20,639 nt of DNA from PFJX01 sp038215555 (lineage in GTDB: Bacteria > Pseudomonadota > Gammaproteobacteria > Burkholderiales > Thiobacillaceae), in contig JBBQQT010000051.1 in NCBI GenBank assembly GCA_038215555.1, positions 1-20,639 of the forward strand. Direction: 5' to 3'. The notes under the pieces are model-generated. The model made no database searches. It was not told the origin of the DNA and saw nothing but the letters and a program-made list of their open reading frames with translations. Below are positions 14,764 to 20,639 of this stretch, piece after piece. The number at the start of each line of letters is the position of its first letter. The first letter of the stretch is position 1. The position numbers were made by a program, and so were the translations under genes.

Positions 14764-14976
14764 TCAGTGTGCCGGATGCAATAACGCGCATTGATGAGTC
14801 GTCTGATCAAAGACCGCGCGAAGTCCAAACCAGAGCGTACGCAAGCTCTTAAACAAATTCGCACGCTGGTCGCTCGACTTCAAGCGAGATGAGCAAGGCT
14901 TTTTCAGTTGATGCGCGGTATGCGTATGTACCGATTTGGAAAATTGGTTGAACGCGGCAATCAAATCATTCTTCAT
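14764..14976 (-). CDS. Small hypothetical ORF, doubtful
   Basis: 70 codons from ATG 14976 (MKNDLIAAFNQFSKSVHTHT...), preceded by a weak ACGGAAC. It is basic, His- and Cys-containing, with no signal peptide or membrane segment, and not recognised. An in-frame upstream start at 15090 would give 108 residues. Codon use looks less GC-biased than the neighbours. It ends 65 nt before the EF-G-like start, so it could be a leader ORF, or just open sequence. Confidence 0.25.
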   Translation of the reverse strand: MKNDLIAAFNQFSKSVHTHTAHQLKKPCSSRLKSSDQRANLFKSLRTLWFGLRAVFDQTTHQCALLHPAH

Positions 14977-15109
14977 GGCGATGTTCCGTTGGATTAACCG
15001 GAGAGTAGCCAAGCCTTTGTGGTTGGTAAACAACATTGTCGAGTAAAACAGCGATCGAATTTGTCTTGCACAAATTTTTCTGTTGTTCATTGAATTCTTA
15101 TATTAGAAA

Positions 15110-15215
15110 ATGCTCATAACAGTGAAAGCACTTGTTCTGAGCGTTTTCAGTGTTGTCTCCTCCATCCTCCTTCACAGGTGGATTTAGCCCGGTCCTTGGA
15201 CCGGGCTTTTTTTTT
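15110..15215 (+). ncRNA. Candidate trans-acting small RNA with anti-Shine-Dalgarno motifs
   Basis: A short plus-strand segment ends in a canonical Rho-independent terminator but follows no plus-strand gene. Just before the terminator stem lies TTGTCTCCTCC (15153-15163) and then TCCTCC (15165-15170), a C/U-rich single-stranded stretch complementary to ribosome binding sites such as GGAGGAGACAA. A small hairpin CTGA-GCGTTT-TCAG precedes it. This architecture (5' hairpin, CUCCU stretch, terminator with a long U tail) is typical of Hfq-type or anti-SD small RNAs. The 5' end is a guess: the AT-rich segment with TATATT near 15100 could be the promoter. An unannotated read-through transcript ending here is the main alternative. 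Confidence 0.4.
15186..15215 (+). terminator. Strong Rho-independent terminator on the plus strand
   Basis: AGCCCGGTCC (15186-15195) / GGACCGGGCT (15198-15207) form a GC-rich stem with a tight loop (realistically the CTTG tetraloop), followed by nine T residues. It works only on the plus strand: on the minus strand the downstream side has no T run. It ends 62 nt before the GYF_2 protein start. Confidence 0.88.
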
Positions 15216-15277
15216 GTCTGCGCACTGCGACAATCCGACAGTCTAATTTCGCATCAATCTTCGATGCAGGGGCTGAT

Positions 15278-16147
15278 ATGGTGCAGTCAATTTGGTATGT
15301 CAGGCATGAAGGCCAGGTCTTTGGCCCGTTTCCCCCACAGCAGATTGAAGAGGCATTGAAAACCGGGGAGATCAGACCGGAATCGGAAGTCAGCCTGAAC
15401 GCTGTCGATTGGCTCAGCATTGCCGATAGCGGGCAATTCGACATCGCGGTCAATCCCGACATCATCGCTGTGTCGGATGATTCGGTTTCCTGGCATGACC
15501 AACGTCGCCAGGCGCGCAAACGTTGGCTGCAAGAGGGGGCAAGCGTGACCGAAGTGGCACGTGATCCGTTGCAGGATGCCGCCGACCGGAGTTCGGTCGA
15601 ACGCAATCACATTCGCACCCAAGCCTTGGTGAATGAAGCGAAGAACGAACGACGTTCGCCCTGGATCGGTATGTTGGCGCTGGCGCTGATTGCCGGCGTG
15701 GGTTTCACCATCTGGTTGGGGCAGGGCGCTAAACCGATTCAGGCCGGCATCAGCCAGACCGTCAACTGCGCCGAACCCTTGCGTGATGGCGTGAATTGGA
15801 GCGGCTGCGGCAAACCCGGCTATGCCCAGCCGAACGCAAAAGCGCGGAATGCAGTGATGAACAAAGTCAGGCTGGATGATGCGCGTCTGAAAGGAGCGGA
15901 CCTGGCCTATGCGTCGTTGCAATCAGCCAGTTTGCGCAATGCCGAATTGGTCGGCGTCAATCTGACCGGCGCTGATCTCACCCATGCCGATCTCAGCGGC
16001 GCCGATCTCAGTGGTGCCGATCTGCGTTATGCCGTGCTGACCAAGGCCAATCTCACCGGCGTCCGCTTCGCTGCCACGCTGCTCGACAAAGCCACCTGGG
16101 TCGATGGCCGCGTCTGCGCGGCTGGATCCACCGACGTGTGTCGATAA
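15278..16147 (+). CDS. GYF_2 domain - transmembrane - pentapeptide-repeat protein
   Basis: 289 residues. The N-terminus (WYVRHEGQVFGPFPPQQIEEALKTG, 6-30) is a GYF_2/DUF4339-type domain, a presumed protein-interaction module. A polar, charged region follows (70-126). One transmembrane helix lies at about 129-148 (WIGMLALALIAGVGFTIWLG), preceded by KNERR, so the N-terminus should be cytoplasmic and the rest periplasmic. Residues ~197-265 are pentapeptide repeats of the A(D/N)Lxx type (LTGADLTHADLSGADLSGAD), forming a right-handed quadrilateral helix. Cys pairs C164/C177 flank the start of this part and C280/C288 its end, and could form disulfides in the periplasm. Function unknown; a membrane scaffold is a guess. 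AGGGGC precedes the ATG by 6 nt. Confidence 0.88.
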   Translation: MVQSIWYVRHEGQVFGPFPPQQIEEALKTGEIRPESEVSLNAVDWLSIADSGQFDIAVNPDIIAVSDDSVSWHDQRRQARKRWLQEGASVTEVARDPLQDAADRSSVERNHIRTQALVNEAKNERRSPWIGMLALALIAGVGFTIWLGQGAKPIQAGISQTVNCAEPLRDGVNWSGCGKPGYAQPNAKARNAVMNKVRLDDARLKGADLAYASLQSASLRNAELVGVNLTGADLTHADLSGADLSGADLRYAVLTKANLTGVRFAATLLDKATWVDGRVCAAGSTDVCR

Positions 16148-16152
16148 GAACC

Positions 16153-16947
16153 ATGACAATAAAACCCATGTCGATGAAAGTCATTACCTCGCGCGACAAC
16201 CCGCTGTTCAAGGAATTGCTCGGCCTGGCGAGCGACCGCCGGGCGCGTCGTCAAAGCCAACGCACGTTGCTCGATGGCCCGCATTTGTTGCAAGCCGGGC
16301 TGGACGCGGGCGTGGTGTTCCAGCGTCTGGTATTTTCCGAGACCGGTGCCGCCGGAGAACTGGCGGACTGGTGCCAGCGATTGCCGCAAGCGCCCGCCTG
16401 CGTGTTGCCGGATGCCTTGTTCAATGGCTTGACGCCGGTTGAAACGCCGACCGGTGTGCTGGCCGTGATCGACATTCCGCAGGCATCAATCACCGAACAG
16501 GACACTTGCATCGTGTTGTTGGAAAACATTCAAGATCCCGGCAACCTGGGCGCGATCCTGCGTGTTGCCGCCGCTGCCGGCGCGGACGCGATGCATCTGT
16601 CGCAAGGTTGTGCCGAAGCCTGGTCGCCGAAATGCCTGCGCGGCGGGCAGGGCGCGCATTTCCAGTTGGCGATTCATGAAAACGCCGAATTGCCCGTGCT
16701 GGTGAAGGACTTCGGCGCACCGGTGTATGCCGCCAGCCTGGGCGCGAGCGAGGCGTTGTTCGATCTCGATCTGCGTGGCCGCGTCGGCTTCGCCTTCGGC
16801 AACGAGGGCGCAGGTTTGTCGGCGCAACTGTGCGCGGCGGCATGGCCATTCATCATCCCGATGCCGGGCCGGGTCGAATCGCTGAATGTCGCGACGGCGG
16901 CGGCAGTTTGTTTGTTCGAGCGGGTACGGCAGCTCCGTGCGACCTGA
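16153..16947 (+). CDS. SpoU/TrmH-family RNA 2'-O-ribose methyltransferase
   Basis: About 264 residues. The N-terminal substrate-binding domain (ITSRDNPLFKELLGLASDRRARR...TLLDGPHLLQAGL) is of the L30e-like type seen in RlmB/TsnR relatives. The SPOUT knot domain has the three family motifs: ENIQDPGNLGAILR (motif 1), FAFGNEGAGLSAQL (motif 2) and IPMPGRVESLNVATAAAV (motif 3). It methylates a ribose 2'-OH in rRNA or tRNA using SAM. The target cannot be assigned, so no symbol is given. ATGs at 16153, 16168 and 16174 and a GTG at 16138 are all possible starts. Homologues typically begin near MK-ITSRDNP (16174). The SD is weak throughout. It follows the GYF_2 gene by 5 nt (likely co-transcribed) and converges on mfd with only 2 nt between stops. 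Confidence 0.92.
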   Translation: MTIKPMSMKVITSRDNPLFKELLGLASDRRARRQSQRTLLDGPHLLQAGLDAGVVFQRLVFSETGAAGELADWCQRLPQAPACVLPDALFNGLTPVETPTGVLAVIDIPQASITEQDTCIVLLENIQDPGNLGAILRVAAAAGADAMHLSQGCAEAWSPKCLRGGQGAHFQLAIHENAELPVLVKDFGAPVYAASLGASEALFDLDLRGRVGFAFGNEGAGLSAQLCAAAWPFIIPMPGRVESLNVATAAAVCLFERVRQLRAT

Positions 16948-16949
16948 CC

Positions 16950-19900
16950 TCAGGCGATCTCGCGCAGCAGGTTTTTCACCAGTTCCACCCGCTTTTCCAG
17001 CGTCGGGCAATCTTTTGTGATCTTCAGCCGATCTTGCCCGGCCAGCTTGTATTCCCGCTTGGTCTGAATCAGTTTGATCAGTTTCAACGGGTCTATGGGC
17101 GGATTCGGCTCGAACTGGATATTGGCGCCGTCCGGCCCGACGCTGAGGCGCGCGATGCCGAAGGGTTTGGTTTCCAGACGCAAGCGATGCAATGCCAGCA
17201 AAGTGTGCGCCGGCTCCGGCAGCAGGCCGAAACGGTCGATCAGTTCTTCCTTCAGGTCGTCCAGTTGCGCGGTCGAATCACAGTTGGCCAGTCGCTTGTA
17301 GAGCACCAGACGTTCGTGGATGTCGCCGCAATAATCTTCCGGCAGCAGCGCCGGCAGATGCAGGTTGATTTCGGTGGTCACCGCCATCGGTGCATCCACG
17401 TTCGGCTCTTTGCCGGCTTTAAGTGATTTCACCGCACTGGCCAGCATGTCGTTGAACAGATTGAAACCGACTTCCTGCATTTCGCCGCTCTGGTTTTCGC
17501 CCAGCACCTCGCCGGCACCGCGAATTTCCAGGTCGTGCATGGCCAGGTAGAAGCCTGAGCCGAGGTCTTCCATGCTCTGGATGGCTTCCAGCCGTTTGAT
17601 TGCGGCCGGCGTCACCTTGACCTCGCCCGGCGGCGTCAGCAGATAAGCATAGGCCTGATGGTGCGAGCGACCGACGCGGCCGCGCAACTGGTGCAGCTGC
17701 GCCAGACCGAACTTGTCAGCGCGATTCATGATGATGGTGTTGGCGGTGGGTACGTCGATGCCGGTTTCGATGATCGTCGTACATAGCAGCAGGTTGAAGC
17801 GCTGGTGCGTGAAGTCGCGCATCACGTGTTCCAGCTCGCGTTCCGGCAACTGTCCATGCGCGATTTCGATACGCGCTTCCGGCAATAACTTGACCAGTTG
17901 CTCGTACATCGTGCGGATAGTTTCGACCTCGTTGTGCAGGAAGTAGATCTGGCCGCCGCGCTTCAGTTCGCGCAAACAGGCTTCGCGGATCAGGCCTTCG
18001 GAAAACGGCTGCACGAAGGTTTTGATCGACAGGCGTTTTTGCGGCGCGGTGGCGATCACCGAAAAATCGCGGATGCCTTCCAGCGACATCGCCAAGGTGC
18101 GTGGAATCGGTGTTGCAGTCAGCGTCAGCACATCGACCTCGGCGCGCAGTTCCTTCATGCGTTCTTTTTGGCGCACGCCGAAGCGGTGTTCTTCGTCGAT
18201 GATGGTCAGGCCCAGATTCTTGAACTTGATGTCTTTCGACAGCAGTTTGTGGGTGCCGATGACGATGTCGATCTTGCCGCTCTTGATGCCCTCCAGCGCG
18301 GTGGCCACCTCTTTCGGGGAGCGAAAGCGGGACAACTCGGCGAGACGCACCGGCATGTCGGCAAAACGGTCGGAGAAGGTCTGGAAATGCTGCTCGGCGA
18401 GCAGCGTGGTCGGGCACAGCACGGCGACCTGCCGGCCGCCGGCCGCCGCGACGAAGGCGGCACGCAAGGCGACCTCGGTCTTGCCGAAACCGACATCGCC
18501 GCAGACCAGGTGGTCCATCGGCTTGCCGGAAGTCATGTCGCTGACCACCGCTTCGATGGCGGCCATCTGGTCCGGGGTTTCCTCGAAACCGAAACCATCG
18601 GCGAAGGCATCCATATCGTGCTGGCTGGTCTCGAATGCGTGGCCCTGGCGCGCAGCGCGTTGGGCATACAGGTTGAGCAGTTCGGCCGCCGTGTCGCGGG
18701 CTTTTTCCATCGCCCGCCGCTTGGCTTTTTCCCATTGGCCGCTGCCGAGACGATGCAGCGGCGCAGTGTCCGGATCGCCGCCGAGATAGCGCGAGATCAG
18801 GTGCAGATGCGCCACCGGCACATACAACTTGTCGCCGCCGGCGAATTCCAGTGTCAGGAACTCCTCGGAACCGTCGCCCACTTCGTCTCCCATCGCCATG
18901 CCGGACAGGCCTTGATAGCGGCCGATGCCGTGCTGGATATGCACCACTGGATCGCCGATCTTGAGTTCGGACAGATCTTTCAGCAGACCTTCTGCGGTGC
19001 TGGTGCGCTTGCCCTCGCGAGCGCGACGGGTAACTGGACTGCGTGCGTAGAGTTCGGTTTCGGTAATGACGGCGAGCTTGCCGTCAAGGTCGATGAAGCC
19101 GGTGGCGAGCGGGCCGGTGGTGAGCTGAAAGCGGGGAGCGGGGAACGGCGAGGGGGGCTGTTCTTCCTTCTCCCCGCTCACTGCCATCCGCACTCCGGTA
19201 CTGGGCCAGCCCTCCAGTACCACCGGCTTTGAGCCGTATTCCGCCAGTGCATTGGCCAAGGTTTCGCGCCGCCCCAGGCTTTCGGCGACCAGAAGGGTGC
19301 GGCCTGCGAAGCCGTCGAGATGCGCTTGCAGGCGGTAGTAAGGATTTTCCGCCTTGCGTTCGACTTCCACGGCGGGCGCGGCTTGATAGGGGAAAGTGAC
19401 ATCGGCTTCAGCGCGGCCGCCGAATTCGATTCTGGAATACGGCCGCAGCAAACCGAAGAACTGATCCGGCGGCAGGAACAACGCATCCGGCGCCAGCAAA
19501 GGTCGGTGCTTGTCGCCCTGCATCAGGCGATACCGGCTCTGGGTGTCGTTCCAGAAACCTTCCACGGCGGTTTGCGTTTCACCGTGCAAGGCCAGCACGG
19601 TGTTGTCGGCCAAGTAATCGAACAGCGTCGCGGTCTCTTCGAAAAACAGCGGCAGATAATACTCGACACCACCCGGTGCCAGTTTGTTGGAAACGTCCTT
19701 GTAAAGCTGGCTTTTGCTCGGATCGCCCTCGAAATGGTCGCGGAAGCTTTGCCGGAAATGAGTGACGCCGGCTTCGTCGAGCGGTACTTCGCGCGCCGGC
19801 AGCAAATGGATTTCCGCGACCTTGTACAGCGTGCGCTGGGTATCCGGGTCGAAGGTGCGGATCGACTCGATCTCGTCGTCAAACAAATCGATACGGTAGG

Positions 19901-20438
19901 GCAGTGCCGACTTTTGTTCACCTCGCATCGGGAACAGGTCGATGATGCCGCCGCGCACCGCGAATTCACCCGGCGACAACACTTGATTCACCGCGTGGTA
20001 GCCAGCCTGAGCCAGGCGGGAGCGAAGCTTGTCGGCATCCAGCTTGTCCCTTTCTTTCAGCAGAAAGGCGTGCGCATTCAGATAGCTCGGCGGGCAGAGG
20101 CGCTGCATCGCAGTTGCGGCTGGCGTCACCAGCACATCGATCTTGCCGGTGGCGGCCAACCAGAGCGCGGAAAGTCGATCCGAAACCAGGTCGGGATGCG
20201 GCGACAGCGGGTCGTATGGCAGCGTTTCCCAGTCCGGTAAAAGCCGAATCGTCAGATGGGGGGCGAACCAGGCCATTTCCTCCACCAGACGAGAGGCATC
20301 CTGCGCGCTCTGCGTCAGCACCAGCAGTCGGCGTGATTGTTTTGCAAGGCTGGCGAGGATCAGGCTATCGGCGGATCCCGGCGGCATTGCAATGCGGCGG
20401 CGTTGGCCGGCGGGAGGGAAAGTGGGTAAATCGTTCAT
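16950..20438 (-). CDS. mfd: Transcription-repair coupling factor Mfd
   Basis: 1162 residues from ATG 20438 (MNDLPTFPPAG); an in-frame ATG at 20468 would add ten residues. Numbering below counts from 20468. Mfd removes RNA polymerase stalled at lesions and recruits UvrA. Order: UvrB-like N-terminal module (LPDWETLPYDPLSPHPDLVS, VRGGIIDLFP), RNA polymerase-interacting (CarD-like) domain near 500-560 (IGDPVVHIQHGIGRYQGL), then the SF2 translocase: Walker A GDVGFGKT 657-664, DEEH 758-761, TATPIPRT 784-791, TTIIETGIDVPTAN near 897-910, QLRGRVGRS 927-935. The C-terminal D7-type domain closes the protein. All motor motifs are intact. A Pro/Glu-rich segment at about 429-446 looks like an in-frame repeat insertion (listed separately). 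It is divergent from odhB, and no SOS box was seen. Confidence 0.97.
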   Translation of the reverse strand: MNDLPTFPPAGQRRRIAMPPGSADSLILASLAKQSRRLLVLTQSAQDASRLVEEMAWFAPHLTIRLLPDWETLPYDPLSPHPDLVSDRLSALWLAATGKIDVLVTPAATAMQRLCPPSYLNAHAFLLKERDKLDADKLRSRLAQAGYHAVNQVLSPGEFAVRGGIIDLFPMRGEQKSALPYRIDLFDDEIESIRTFDPDTQRTLYKVAEIHLLPAREVPLDEAGVTHFRQSFRDHFEGDPSKSQLYKDVSNKLAPGGVEYYLPLFFEETATLFDYLADNTVLALHGETQTAVEGFWNDTQSRYRLMQGDKHRPLLAPDALFLPPDQFFGLLRPYSRIEFGGRAEADVTFPYQAAPAVEVERKAENPYYRLQAHLDGFAGRTLLVAESLGRRETLANALAEYGSKPVVLEGWPSTGVRMAVSGEKEEQPPSPFPAPRFQLTTGPLATGFIDLDGKLAVITETELYARSPVTRRAREGKRTSTAEGLLKDLSELKIGDPVVHIQHGIGRYQGLSGMAMGDEVGDGSEEFLTLEFAGGDKLYVPVAHLHLISRYLGGDPDTAPLHRLGSGQWEKAKRRAMEKARDTAAELLNLYAQRAARQGHAFETSQHDMDAFADGFGFEETPDQMAAIEAVVSDMTSGKPMDHLVCGDVGFGKTEVALRAAFVAAAGGRQVAVLCPTTLLAEQHFQTFSDRFADMPVRLAELSRFRSPKEVATALEGIKSGKIDIVIGTHKLLSKDIKFKNLGLTIIDEEHRFGVRQKERMKELRAEVDVLTLTATPIPRTLAMSLEGIRDFSVIATAPQKRLSIKTFVQPFSEGLIREACLRELKRGGQIYFLHNEVETIRTMYEQLVKLLPEARIEIAHGQLPERELEHVMRDFTHQRFNLLLCTTIIETGIDVPTANTIIMNRADKFGLAQLHQLRGRVGRSHHQAYAYLLTPPGEVKVTPAAIKRLEAIQSMEDLGSGFYLAMHDLEIRGAGEVLGENQSGEMQEVGFNLFNDMLASAVKSLKAGKEPNVDAPMAVTTEINLHLPALLPEDYCGDIHERLVLYKRLANCDSTAQLDDLKEELIDRFGLLPEPAHTLLALHRLRLETKPFGIARLSVGPDGANIQFEPNPPIDPLKLIKLIQTKREYKLAGQDRLKITKDCPTLEKRVELVKNLLREIA
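19125..19184. repeat. G/C-rich palindromic segment inserted within mfd
   Basis: AGCGGGGA near 19128-19138 is repeated directly (gcggggagcggggaacgg) and then inverted as TCCCCGCT near 19171-19178. The segment encodes roughly SGEKEEQPPSPFPAPRF of Mfd (residues ~431-447) between the third domain and the RNAP-interacting domain, in frame. Base composition is strongly strand-skewed compared with the flanking codons. Confidence 0.55.
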
Positions 20439-20509
20439 TGCAACTTCGGTTCGGACGAAAGGCCGCATTTTCCGCGAATTTCAGCCGAGCGCGCGCCAAC
20501 CTTCCTTCA

Positions 20510-20515
20510 TATAAT
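20510..20515 (+). promoter_or_regulatory. Possible -10 element of odhB
   Basis: A consensus TATAAT lies 33 nt before the odhB ATG in the divergent mfd/odhB gap. The region where a -35 should be (20487-20492, GC-rich) does not match well, so an activator or another start is possible. Confidence 0.45.
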
Positions 20516-20548
20516 CGATGCTATTGCAATGCACAAAACAGGTGATCC

Positions 20549-20639
20549 ATGCTGGTCGATGTCAAGGCCCCAGAGCTTTCAGAGTCGGTACAAAGCGGAT
20601 CATTGCTGGATTGGCGCAAGCAGCCGGGGGATTTTGTGC
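20549..20639 (+). CDS. odhB: Dihydrolipoamide succinyltransferase (2-oxoglutarate dehydrogenase E2), N-terminus only
   Basis: The first 30 codons, MLVDVKAPELSESVQSGSLL then DWRKQPGDFV, form the start of a lipoyl domain. The VxAPxLSESVxxG pattern is characteristic of the oxoglutarate-dehydrogenase E2 (sucB/odhB). The lipoyl-lysine lies beyond the window edge. AGGTGA upstream is the likely SD. The E2 core transfers succinyl to CoA in the TCA cycle. The gene runs off the right edge, so E1 (sucA) and E3 context cannot be seen; sucA is not immediately upstream, where mfd diverges instead. Confidence 0.88.
   Translation, partial: MLVDVKAPELSESVQSGSLLDWRKQPGDFV

Larger units (their letters stand above)
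14699..15277. other. Intergenic region without a recognised protein gene
   Basis: 579 bp between the divergent EF-G-like gene (minus) and the GYF_2 protein gene (plus). It contains a doubtful 70-codon minus-strand frame, an AT-rich segment around 15060-15115 and, at its right, a strong plus-strand terminator preceded by a C/U-rich stretch. No annotated plus-strand gene feeds that terminator. Confidence 0.6.

Noticed and set aside
14782..14890. 32-codon basic plus-strand ORF (ATG 14793, MSRLIKDRAKSK...)
   Set aside because: No SD, overlaps another frame on the minus strand, and nothing recognisable; too weak to call.
15100..15175. Minus-strand leader peptide after the GGAGGATGGAGGAGA purine run
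   Set aside because: The apparent SD touches the ATG directly and the frame is only 20 codons; the purine run is better explained as the complement of the anti-SD stretch.
17898..19232. Plus-strand 444-codon open frame
   Set aside because: Antisense to the translocase part of mfd, whose motifs are complete.

Overview
The window looks like a GC-rich betaproteobacterial chromosome, possibly a Nitrosomonadales/Gallionellales-type lineage. This is inferred from protein flavour (RF2, Hsp33, bifunctional MnmC, Mfd, a nine-heme cytochrome) and not from a database search. No tRNA, rRNA or CRISPR array was recognised.

Layout. 1-2550 (minus, runs off the left edge): most of a type IIG/IIL (MmeI-like) fused restriction-methyltransferase. 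2690-4840 (minus): a secreted nine-heme c-type cytochrome with two N-terminal Ig-like domains, followed by a clear terminator. 4841-6760 is a small accessory patch. It holds a REP-like element, a four-half-site CTTAAG array of the PmrA/QseB type, a deletion-fused remnant of a response regulator/histidine kinase pair, a 305-bp terminal-inverted-repeat element with a nested palindrome, and a Phd/VapC toxin-antitoxin pair. 6762-14698 is a block of co-directional minus-strand housekeeping genes, read in the order EF-G-like GTPase, nikR, pyrD, hslO (Hsp33), mnmC, prfB. 14699-15277 has no recognised gene but carries a strong plus-strand terminator preceded by a C/U-rich anti-Shine-Dalgarno stretch, a candidate small RNA. 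15278-16947 (plus) encodes a GYF_2-TM-pentapeptide protein and a SpoU-family RNA 2'-O-methyltransferase. 16950-20438 (minus) is mfd, divergent from the first codons of odhB/sucB (20549 to the right edge).

How the genes relate. Four genes touch translation (prfB, mnmC, the EF-G paralogue, the SpoU methyltransferase), hslO is redox proteostasis, pyrD is pyrimidine synthesis, and mfd is transcription-coupled repair. nikR/pyrD (3-nt gap) and hslO/mnmC (5-nt gap) are tightly spaced and probably co-transcribed.

Most interesting points: (i) the candidate sRNA whose UUGUCUCCUCC stretch is complementary to GGAGGAGACAA-type ribosome binding sites; (ii) the two-component remnant, explained by one large internal deletion plus a 26-nt expansion of a 13-bp repeat, still behind an intact 11-bp-phased CTTAAG array; (iii) an Hsp33 whose C-X-C...C-X-X-C zinc site reads H-X-C...D-X-X-C; (iv) a palindromic G/C-rich insertion that adds a Pro-rich loop in frame to Mfd; and (v) the MITE-like element next to the toxin-antitoxin pair.
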